In this document: one piece after another, positions 54,100 through 61,910 of the stretch
Layout of the letters: each line of letters begins with the position of its first letter
How positions within the stretch are numbered: the stretch's first letter is position 1
Origin: Marinobacter iranensis
Lineage (GTDB): Bacteria > Pseudomonadota > Gammaproteobacteria > Pseudomonadales > Oleiphilaceae
Length of the DNA stretch: 64,000 bases
Assembly: GCF_029207565.1 (NCBI RefSeq)
Contig: NZ_JANCMW010000013.1
Location: forward strand, 100,658 to 164,657
Reading direction: 5' to 3'
Position numbers and translations under genes: made by a program
The notes under the pieces: model-generated
Databases searched by the model: none
Seen by the model: the letters and a program-made list of their open reading frames with translations, nothing else
What the model was told of the DNA's origin: nothing

Positions 54100-55250
54100 T
54101 TGCACTGTTCTGGCTGTCCCTGTTACTGCTTTTCTATATCTATTTTGGCTATCCGCTGATGACAAGGGTAGTGGCGTCCCTTTGGCCAAGGCCGGTAAAC
54201 ACAGATGCCGAATACGAGCCCAAGGTTTCCATACTGATTGCCGCCTACAATGAAGCAAAGGACATCGAAGCCACCCTGCGAAATAAACTGTCCCTGAATT
54301 ACCCGTCAGACAAGTTGGAAATCCTGGTGATCTCGGACGAATCCGACGATGGCACCGATGACATCATAGAGCGCGTCGCAAGCGACTCGCGCTTCCCGAT
54401 CCGTCTGTTCCGCCAGGTTCCAAGGCAGGGCAAGACTGCTGGCCTGAATACCCTGGTACCGGAAACCACTGGCGATATCCTCCTGTTTTCAGACGCCAAC
54501 TCCCAGTGGGACGCCCAGGCCGTTGGCAAGTTGTGCAGCAACTTCGCCGACCCGGGCGTGGGCTATGTTACCGGTAAAATGGTCTACGTGAACGACGATG
54601 GTTCCCTGGTGGGCGACGGCTGCAGCGCTTACATGAAATACGAGAACTGGCTGCGCGAACAGGAAACCTGGTTGGGTTCCGTTGTTGGCGTGGACGGCGG
54701 TATAGACGCCATGCGCAAGACACTTTACCAGCCCCTCAACGCCGACCAGTTGCCGGACTTCGTGCAACCGCTGAAAGTGGTAGAGCAGGGCTACCGGGTA
54801 GTCTATGAACCCCTGGCCTTGCTGAAAGAAGAAACCCTGAACGACAGCGACAGCGAATTCAGTATGCGGGTGCGTGTCAGCCTTCGTGCACTGTGGGCAC
54901 TGAAAGACATGCGCCATTTGATGAACCCGTCGCGGGACCCGGTGTTTGCCTGGCAGCTCATTTCCCACAAGCTGCTGCGTTATACCGCTTTCGTACCCTT
55001 GGCCACACTGGCACTGAGCACATTGCTGCTCGCCCCGGCCCGTGGCATCTACACCCTGGCATTCATCGGCCTGGTCATCTTCCTGGCACTGGCCTGGACT
55101 GGCCATAAGCGGGAAGAGGAGGGGCAACCGTTGTCAGTAATTTACTCGATACCCTACTACTTCATGCTGCTGAACATTGCCTCCTACAAGGCGACAGCAG
55201 CGTTCCTGAAGGGTGAAAAGAAGGTTATCTGGAATCCAAGGAAGGGGTAG
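54093..55250 (+). CDS. Membrane-bound GT2 glycosyltransferase
   Basis: A 385-aa processive-type glycosyltransferase. One N-terminal helix precedes the catalytic domain with VSILIAAYNEAKDIEATL, VISDESDDGTDD, LFSDANSQWDA and GVDGGIDAMRK. The C-terminal half has three to four helices after FEW-like RVRVSLRALWAL. The linkage and sugar cannot be told. It overlaps the deacetylase stop and is followed after three bases by the acyltransferase. Confidence 0.88.
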   Translation: MLVALFWLSLLLLFYIYFGYPLMTRVVASLWPRPVNTDAEYEPKVSILIAAYNEAKDIEATLRNKLSLNYPSDKLEILVISDESDDGTDDIIERVASDSRFPIRLFRQVPRQGKTAGLNTLVPETTGDILLFSDANSQWDAQAVGKLCSNFADPGVGYVTGKMVYVNDDGSLVGDGCSAYMKYENWLREQETWLGSVVGVDGGIDAMRKTLYQPLNADQLPDFVQPLKVVEQGYRVVYEPLALLKEETLNDSDSEFSMRVRVSLRALWALKDMRHLMNPSRDPVFAWQLISHKLLRYTAFVPLATLALSTLLLAPARGIYTLAFIGLVIFLALAWTGHKREEEGQPLSVIYSIPYYFMLLNIASYKATAAFLKGEKKVIWNPRKG

Positions 55251-55253
55251 GCC

Positions 55254-56396
55254 GTGAACTTGCCAACACTGGACAGTGTTCTCGCATCGCGAAAGCTTCC
55301 GGCCCTTGATGGCTTCCGGATGATTGCTGTTATGGCCGTTGTGTTGGCCCATTCCGGTGTCGGATCGTTATTTTCAGCCCGCCACGGGGTGGCAGGGTTT
55401 TTTGTACTCAGCGGCTTTCTGATTACCTGGTTGTTGCTCAAGGAATACGAGAAAGCAGGCCGCATATCTCTCCGGGATTTTTACATGCGGAGATCACTCA
55501 GGATTTTCCCGGCCTACTACGCGTTTCTGTTTGCATCCATCGGCTGGGACCTGTTTCGTGGCAATGACGATATCAAAGATGTCATATTGCCTGGCCTCTT
55601 CTATTTCATGAACTACCATAATGCGCTGGAAGGGCATTCCAGTTCGTCCCTGGCTCACCTATGGTCACTGGCAATCGAGGAGCAGTTCTACCTTTTGTGG
55701 CCAATGGCGTTTATGTTTCTGATACAACGGGGCAGAAACTTCGTCATCAGTTTTCTGATTGTTATAAGTGTGCTGGTTATGGCCTGGAGAACCTACAGTT
55801 TCTCCGTATTAGATTTTGGAACGTCCTATGCGTATAACGCCTTTGACACCCGGTTTGATAATCTCGCTATTGGTTGCGCAATGGCCTTTCTGCTTGAGAA
55901 AAAGCGCTGTCTTGAACTGGCAGACCTCGTGAGCAGTCGGTTCTGGATGCCCTTGATCACCATAGGGCTGCTCACGTTATCCCGTCAGGTGCCCGGTAGT
56001 GACTATGCGTATGGCCCCGCTTTTACTCTGGATGCGTTGTTGCTGGCAGTATTGCTGCTTCAACTGATGCGATTAAGCCAGGGACGATTCTGGGCCTGGC
56101 TCAATCACCCTGTGGCTGTCTATCTAGGGCTTATCAGCTATCCCGTTTACCTATGGCATATGTGGGGTATACAGGCTGGTAACAAGCTCAACTTTTTGCC
56201 TGAATCGCTGCAACTGTTTGCAGGTATATTGATCAGTTGTGCTTTGGCTGCACTCTCTTATCATCTTCTGGAAAAACGCTTTCTGTCTCTTAAACACAAT
56301 TATGAGAAAGCCAGGGACGGATCCAATCAGGGAAATACTGCAGTGAACTCCGACCCTGGGATTCATGGAGATTTGGCGAGAGAGAGGTCGAGTTGA
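55254..56396 (+). CDS. Acyltransferase family 3 membrane protein
   Basis: A 380-aa multi-spanning protein that transfers acyl (often acetyl) groups to sugars. The family start is LDGFRMIAVMAVVLAHSG with the catalytic His, and FFVLSGFLITWLLLKEYE and RRSLRIFPAYY follow. Ten hydrophobic helices are evident. The start is GTG at 55254. It overlaps the next TTG start by four bases, so the genes are coupled. Its role is probably decoration of the exopolysaccharide. Confidence 0.9.
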   Translation: MNLPTLDSVLASRKLPALDGFRMIAVMAVVLAHSGVGSLFSARHGVAGFFVLSGFLITWLLLKEYEKAGRISLRDFYMRRSLRIFPAYYAFLFASIGWDLFRGNDDIKDVILPGLFYFMNYHNALEGHSSSSLAHLWSLAIEEQFYLLWPMAFMFLIQRGRNFVISFLIVISVLVMAWRTYSFSVLDFGTSYAYNAFDTRFDNLAIGCAMAFLLEKKRCLELADLVSSRFWMPLITIGLLTLSRQVPGSDYAYGPAFTLDALLLAVLLLQLMRLSQGRFWAWLNHPVAVYLGLISYPVYLWHMWGIQAGNKLNFLPESLQLFAGILISCALAALSYHLLEKRFLSLKHNYEKARDGSNQGNTAVNSDPGIHGDLARERSS

Positions 56397-57520
56397 AGGT
56401 CCTCCATCTGATCGACAGCGGAGGCTTGTACGGCGCTGAGAAGGTGCTTCTGAGCCTGGTAAAGGAGCAGTTGGGACAAGGGCTTGAGCCCATGATTTTA
56501 AGCGCTGGTGAGCACCAGGCGGGCGAAAAAGCTCTAGAGACTGAGGCAAAAAAATTAGGGTTGCCTGTTACTGAATGGAGAATGAAGCCCGGTCTCAATC
56601 TGAAAGCGGCCTGGATGATCCGGAACTGGGCACTGGCAAATAATTACCAACTACTCCATTCTCATGGTTTCAAGTTCAATGTTTTGCTGGGTATGCTTCC
56701 TGAAAAAGTCAGAGGTGTCCCGATAATCGCCACTCTACATGGGTACGTCCATGCCCAACGCCTTTCAAAAATGTGGCTCTACGAATCTCTTGACCGCTTC
56801 GCGATCCGCCGGATGAGGGGTGTAGTACTTGTAGGCGAGGCGATGAAGAAGGAGTTGCCAGGAAAGATCTCAAGCGGCCAAGCCGTTGCTATTCCAAATG
56901 GTCTGGATATTTCAGAACTTCAGAAATCATCCCTGGATTCACTGGATGAGCCGTTCAAATCGTTTTTCGATAACCATGAACCTGTGATACTCGGGGTTGG
57001 AAGGCTTTCCAGAGAGAAAGGATTCGACAGGTTGGTCTCTGCCTTTTCAGAATTCAGAAAAGAATACCCCAAATCAGGAATGATTATTGTTGGTGAGGGC
57101 AAACTCCGCAATCAGTTGGAGGCGTTGATTGCAGAGCTGGGTATTCAGGACGATGTGCTCATGCCCGGATACTGCAGCTCCGTACCTGCGCTTTTCAGGC
57201 GCTCACAGGAGCTGGTTATGCCTTCCTTGACGGAGGGGTTGCCAATAACTCTTCTCGAGGCGATAGCTTTAAAGGTTCCAGTAATTGCCTCCGCTGTCGG
57301 CGAAATACCGAAAGTTCTGGGCTACGGAAAGGGCGGTGAGCTGCTTAGCGACATAGAGCCGGCCACTATTGCCAGAGCTATTGAGCAGTCAGTCAATGAC
57401 AAAGAACGGTCCCGCCGTCGAGTGGACTGGGCGTATGGAGCAGTGGTTAGAGATTACTCTTCTGCGGCAATGGCGGCGAGTTACCTCGAATTCTACGAAA
57501 GGGTTCTTGGTGCACCATGA
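56393..57520 (+). CDS. Glycosyltransferase family 4
   Basis: A 375-aa GT-B glycosyltransferase. It has the donor-site motif MPSLTEGLPITLLEAIALKVPVIAS, and GVGRLSREKGFDRLVSA marks the start of the C-terminal domain. Acceptor binding is suggested by LHSHGFKFNVLLG and LHGYVHAQ. The start is TTG at 56393, overlapping the previous stop. It also overlaps the CapK-like gene by four bases. Confidence 0.9.
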   Translation: MKVLHLIDSGGLYGAEKVLLSLVKEQLGQGLEPMILSAGEHQAGEKALETEAKKLGLPVTEWRMKPGLNLKAAWMIRNWALANNYQLLHSHGFKFNVLLGMLPEKVRGVPIIATLHGYVHAQRLSKMWLYESLDRFAIRRMRGVVLVGEAMKKELPGKISSGQAVAIPNGLDISELQKSSLDSLDEPFKSFFDNHEPVILGVGRLSREKGFDRLVSAFSEFRKEYPKSGMIIVGEGKLRNQLEALIAELGIQDDVLMPGYCSSVPALFRRSQELVMPSLTEGLPITLLEAIALKVPVIASAVGEIPKVLGYGKGGELLSDIEPATIARAIEQSVNDKERSRRRVDWAYGAVVRDYSSAAMAASYLEFYERVLGAP

Positions 57521-58785
57521 TAATCCGTTCTGCCCGGTTTCTGCTGACCCGACTATTGTTCCTGGCAATGGGGTTGCCAATCAGTCGGTATCGGAAGGAA
57601 GTAGAGCAACTATGGAGCCTGAGTAAAGAAGTCAGGGCTGAGAGCCTGGGTCAATTGTTGGCTCGCAATCGCCCATTGAATTCGGCTGGTTCAGCAGTAG
57701 GTGGACTGGAAGATTTGAGGTCATCCCTATCATTGTCCAAGAAACAATTTCGCAATCAATCCACCCAGGGGCGGGAAAAGCATGGCAAGTCCGGGTTTGG
57801 CCGTCATACAGCAGGTACAACCGGGGAGCCCACCCAGATTACGCTTGACCGGAAAGAGCTGGCCCGAATGCTGGCAGTTCGTGATTACTGCTTCCGGCAC
57901 CATGGCTTAAAGCTTGGTCAGCGAGAGGCAAGGTTGTGGGGCAGGCCAGAAGTCGGCATTAAATCCCGGCTCAAGAACTTTGTAATGAACAGGCGGGTTT
58001 TTCATCCGGTAGGTCCTGAAGCGAAGGATGAAGTGGCAAACCTGCTAAGCTGGAAGCCGGATTATCTGTACGGTTATGCGTCTTTGTTGCTCGAAGCGGC
58101 GCAGATTCTTGATGGTATGGAGATGGAATTCGATCCACCGAAATGTGTGGTGTGTACGGCAGAGTCTATTCTCCCGGCTCAAAAGGCTTATATATCGAGG
58201 GCGTTTAAGGCACCGGTAGCTGAAGAATATGGTTCGACAGAGTTTGATGTGATTGCTTTCGAGTGCACCGAAGGTCACCGTCATCTTGTCAATCCCTGGG
58301 CGCTCGTTGAGAATACTAAAGACAAAGGATGCATAGTGACCGATGTATCCAGAACATCTCAGAGTTTGGTCCGTTATGAGCTGGGGGATTACGTCCATTT
58401 AGAATCTTCAAATTGCACCCTGTTAGGAAGCACCGAAGTTATTCATCAGTTGGAAGGGCGCTCTATAAATCGGTTTGCTTATTTGTCGAAAGATGAGAAA
58501 TTCCACGCTCTGGAGTTTGCTCGGGCGGTGGATAGATACCAATCATTATCGGGTGAGGTATTTGAGTTCACCGTCTACCAGTACCAATATGGTCGTTTTG
58601 AATTGGATACTTCTCTCCCCCCAGGAAAGGGTAGCCTAGACGTATCCAGATTTGTTTCAGAGTACCTGTGTGATGTTGTTGGGGAACCTGTAAACGTCGT
58701 ACCTGCTGGCGAAAAGACTGCCTCAGAGTCATTCACAAAGAAAGGCTATTTTATTCAAGCAATGGGACCGGATCATGAAGGCTGA
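57517..58785 (+). CDS. CapK/PaaK-like adenylate-forming enzyme
   Basis: A 422-aa protein of the phenylacetate-CoA ligase-like family, found in many capsule and polysaccharide loci. The phosphate loop is TAGTTGEPTQI near residue 98. The segments LYGYASLLLEAAQIL and EEYGSTEFDVIAFEC, and VRYELGDYV, fit an adenylating domain. It may activate a carboxylic acid for attachment to the polymer. It overlaps both neighbours, so it is part of the same translational run. Confidence 0.8.
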   Translation: MIIRSARFLLTRLLFLAMGLPISRYRKEVEQLWSLSKEVRAESLGQLLARNRPLNSAGSAVGGLEDLRSSLSLSKKQFRNQSTQGREKHGKSGFGRHTAGTTGEPTQITLDRKELARMLAVRDYCFRHHGLKLGQREARLWGRPEVGIKSRLKNFVMNRRVFHPVGPEAKDEVANLLSWKPDYLYGYASLLLEAAQILDGMEMEFDPPKCVVCTAESILPAQKAYISRAFKAPVAEEYGSTEFDVIAFECTEGHRHLVNPWALVENTKDKGCIVTDVSRTSQSLVRYELGDYVHLESSNCTLLGSTEVIHQLEGRSINRFAYLSKDEKFHALEFARAVDRYQSLSGEVFEFTVYQYQYGRFELDTSLPPGKGSLDVSRFVSEYLCDVVGEPVNVVPAGEKTASESFTKKGYFIQAMGPDHEG

Positions 58786-59878
58786 GACGACACTTACAAT
58801 CGCAGCAGTGGGCGATATCTCTTTAGGGGATCATCCCGTGTGTGTTGGCCATGGAATGAGAAAAACCATAGGCGCTCATGGTGTCGATCTGTTCTCTGAT
58901 GTTAGAGAGTATTGGTCTAGAGCTGATATTGTTACTGGCAATCTTGAAACAGTGGCTTCTAATGTTGGTTTAAAGCCAGGAAAATTGGCTTCTTTTGAGA
59001 TGCGCGGCGAGCCCAGTGCATTGACTACTCTAAAAGAAGCAGGGTTTAATCTTCTCACCGTCGCCAATAACCATGCCTTACAGCATGGGAAAGGCGCCTT
59101 TGATGACACAGTCACCACGCTAAGAAAAGTGGGCATCGAACCGATTGGCCTTGACGACGAGCATTCCAAAAAAACCATTCCCTATGTATTTGAGAAGTCT
59201 GGAAAGCGTAATGTATTTCTCGGTTACTCCGTGAGGCCGGAGGAGTGGAGCAAAAACGATATCCCTTACAGCCATAGAGAGTCAGTTGATTCAATAATCT
59301 CAGAGGTTAAGGAGTTCAGGGAGGAAGTGGATGGAGCCGTCTTAGTTTCTATGCACTGGGGATTGGAATACCTTGATTATCCAGGGCCCGAACAAATAGA
59401 ACTAGGTAGAAAGCTGGTGGATGCCGGAGCAGACGTAATAATCGGACATCATCCGCACGTTTTGCAACCTTTTGAATACTATGAAAATGGTTTAATCATC
59501 TATAGCCTCGGCAACTTTCTGTTTGACCTTTGGCATCCGGAAACGAAGCCTACTGTTGTTGCGCTGATCACCATTGCACATGGTTGTCCACCAAAGGTTC
59601 ATTTCAAACCGATCTATATAGACTCTAACTTTATTCCAAGAAAGGCTAACCAAGATCAGAGTTCCGCTGTAAAAAAGCTGCTCGTCTTTGATGATCACTG
59701 CGTTGATTCAATTATAAAAATGCCCCCAGAAGAGTATCGGGCCAGATATAAGGCTAATCTGGCTACTGTCAGACCGCGAAAATATAGGTATTTTCTGAAA
59801 AACATCTACCGATATCCCCTTGGAATTATCATTCAATCGTTCATCAGGACGTGCTACAGGAGATTAACCGGAACCTGA
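58775..59878 (+). CDS. CapA-like metallophosphatase family protein
   Basis: A 367-aa protein of the PGA_cap family, related to CapA of poly-gamma-glutamate and other capsules. The metallophosphoesterase-like pattern is readable in AAVGDISLGD, GNLETVAS, VANNHALQHG, VSMHWGLEY and IGHHPHVLQPFEYY. No signal peptide is seen, and the C-terminus is basic. It starts inside the CapK-like gene by 11 bases. Its exact reaction is unknown for this family. Confidence 0.85.
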   Translation: MKAETTLTIAAVGDISLGDHPVCVGHGMRKTIGAHGVDLFSDVREYWSRADIVTGNLETVASNVGLKPGKLASFEMRGEPSALTTLKEAGFNLLTVANNHALQHGKGAFDDTVTTLRKVGIEPIGLDDEHSKKTIPYVFEKSGKRNVFLGYSVRPEEWSKNDIPYSHRESVDSIISEVKEFREEVDGAVLVSMHWGLEYLDYPGPEQIELGRKLVDAGADVIIGHHPHVLQPFEYYENGLIIYSLGNFLFDLWHPETKPTVVALITIAHGCPPKVHFKPIYIDSNFIPRKANQDQSSAVKKLLVFDDHCVDSIIKMPPEEYRARYKANLATVRPRKYRYFLKNIYRYPLGIIIQSFIRTCYRRLTGT

Positions 59879-59934
59879 TTTTTAGCTTGTGATCCACTGA
59901 GAAATTAAAATAGGTATTGTTAAGGGGGGGATGG

Positions 59935-60651
59935 ATGAATAGAACAGTTGATGTCTTGTGGACAGGAGGTTGGGATTCAACCTTCAGGGTGATCCAGTTA
60001 CTTTTCCACGGTGACGACGTCAAACCTCATTATATTTGTGACCCCGGCCGAGCTTCTACGCCCCTGGAGATATCGGCGATCCATCGTATAAGTGACCTGT
60101 TGAAAAGAAAACCGGAACTAGAAGGTAAGTTACTACCGGTAACTATTGTTGAATTTTCGGATTTTGAAAAATATAGCGACATCGAAGAAGCTTATATCGA
60201 ACTTATGAAAGAGCATTATATTGGAGAGCAATATAAATGGATTTCGGATTATTGTAGATTCAACAGCATCGAATCCATTGATATATCAGTCCAGAATAAT
60301 CCTTTCATACGGAAAAATTATTCAAGGAACGATTACCCGTTTTCGATCATTTTCAAAGGCCTGAAATTTCCACTTATTACCTTATCGAAAAATGATATGA
60401 AAAAATGGTGTGCTGATCATGGATTTTTGGATGTTATAGAAGAAAGCTGGTTTTGTCATTCTCCTACACGAAGTGGCAAGCCTTGTGGGGTTTGTAGTCC
60501 ATGTATCGTGGTTTCGGAAGAAGGTATGGGGTATCGACTGCCAACCAGTGCCAAAATCCGCTATCACTTAAGGATCATACCAAGGTTTAAAAATTTCCTG
60601 AAAAACTACCCAAAACTTTATGCCTATTTATATAGCCTGAAGTCAAAGTAA
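59935..60651 (+). CDS. PP-loop ATP pyrophosphatase-like protein (QueC-like)
   Basis: A 238-aa N-type ATP-pyrophosphatase-like protein. The P-loop reads WTGGWDST at residue 9. A C-terminal zinc-site pattern C-x9-C-x2-C-x2-C is present as FCHSPTRSGKPCGVCSPC. This resembles QueC (7-cyano-7-deazaguanine synthase), but the rest diverges, so an amide- or thio-forming role on another carboxylate is possible. ATG at 59935 follows a G-rich ribosome site; TTG at 59917 is less likely. The region is AT-rich compared with the genes up to about 55 kb. Confidence 0.65.
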   Translation: MNRTVDVLWTGGWDSTFRVIQLLFHGDDVKPHYICDPGRASTPLEISAIHRISDLLKRKPELEGKLLPVTIVEFSDFEKYSDIEEAYIELMKEHYIGEQYKWISDYCRFNSIESIDISVQNNPFIRKNYSRNDYPFSIIFKGLKFPLITLSKNDMKKWCADHGFLDVIEESWFCHSPTRSGKPCGVCSPCIVVSEEGMGYRLPTSAKIRYHLRIIPRFKNFLKNYPKLYAYLYSLKSK

Positions 60652-60680
60652 TCAATTACATATTGTTTGGGCATGATATA

Positions 60681-61868
60681 TCATGGAGCATTTATCGCTG
60701 CTGTCAGTGCTTTTGCATCATTGTCCCAGTTGTATTTCAATTTGATAGCAGCTTGCCCATTTTTTCCAAGAATGGTTCTTCTTTGTGGATCACGTAATAA
60801 TGCCATTTTTTTTGCGATGTCTATCGGATCCAGATCTTTGCATACTAGTCCGCTATCGGTTTCTCGCAATATACGTGCAATGGGTATGACTTCCGTAGCC
60901 AGTACGGGTAAACCAGCCAGCATATAATCGAATATTTTATTGGGGATGGTGTGGTTCCAATGTCCGCAAACGCGATAGGTAAGGGCGCCAACGTTAGCCA
61001 GGGACATGAGTTCGTCTACTTCTTCTTGGTCCAGCCAGCCATGAATTTTAACGCTTTCGCTTATTCCAAGCTCATTGGTCAGGGCAATCAGATGTTCCTT
61101 TTGGGCACCCTTGCCTACAATGTCAATGCGAATAGCATCGGATGATGCCTGGGTTTTTATATACTGAGCCGCACCTTCGATTAGTAGGTCTAGCCCCCTG
61201 AGTTTTGACAGGAAGCCTACATAAACAATTCTTAGTTGATTTCCGCTATGCTCATGCATTGCGCCCCTGAATTTATCTATTGGTGGGGTATTGCTGACAA
61301 TTGATATTTTTTCTTCATCTACGCCCATTGATATCAGCCGGTCTTTTGATTCCTGAATCATAACCAATATGTGGTCTGCTTTGGCTACCACGTTACGTTC
61401 ATATTGTTTGGCGAACCAGGGGCTTTTCAGTATTTTGGTTGTCAGTGATCTGTTGGAAAATTTCGCTGCAGATTCATACATTTCCGGATAGCATTCTGCC
61501 ATATCGAAAACCATTTTCGATTTTCGAAATTTAGCAACTATTATACCGGCTTTTACAAGAGGGAGATCCCGGACAATTATTACGCCTCGGTTTCCTTTTA
61601 TACCCCTGGATGACTTGAATAATAGCCATAACCAAAAGGGGTTGAACCAAAAGGGTAGGTTGACGGCAACCTGAATAAATTTTGGAACTCTTCGAGTTAT
61701 TGGCAGACGACGAATGGCAATTTGATCGCTTTCGTCTATCGTGGGTAACTGATCTCTATTACGTGCAATAATGGTGACGTTGTGACCATCGCTCTTGAGT
61801 GTCAGCGCGAGCTTCTCTACCCGTACATCCCAAGGATAGTCTTCTTTGTAGACAATCAGTACTTCCAT
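60681..61868 (-). CDS. Glycosyltransferase family 4, minus strand
   Basis: A 395-aa GT-B glycosyltransferase. The N-terminus EVLIVYKEDYPWDVRVEKLAL is typical of family-4 enzymes. IVYVGFLSKLRGLDLLIEGA and MLAGLPVLATEVIPIARIL mark the C-terminal domain. ATG at 61868 is chosen over 61883 because the shorter start gives the usual MxVLIV, although neither has a strong ribosome site. It lies downstream of the Mur ligase fusion on the minus strand, convergent with the PP-loop gene. Confidence 0.85.
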   Translation of the reverse strand: MEVLIVYKEDYPWDVRVEKLALTLKSDGHNVTIIARNRDQLPTIDESDQIAIRRLPITRRVPKFIQVAVNLPFWFNPFWLWLLFKSSRGIKGNRGVIIVRDLPLVKAGIIVAKFRKSKMVFDMAECYPEMYESAAKFSNRSLTTKILKSPWFAKQYERNVVAKADHILVMIQESKDRLISMGVDEEKISIVSNTPPIDKFRGAMHEHSGNQLRIVYVGFLSKLRGLDLLIEGAAQYIKTQASSDAIRIDIVGKGAQKEHLIALTNELGISESVKIHGWLDQEEVDELMSLANVGALTYRVCGHWNHTIPNKIFDYMLAGLPVLATEVIPIARILRETDSGLVCKDLDPIDIAKKMALLRDPQRRTILGKNGQAAIKLKYNWDNDAKALTAAINAP

Positions 61869-61910
61869 TTTAGTTAGAACCATCCATTTGGAAAGCTGTA
61901 AATTAATGAG

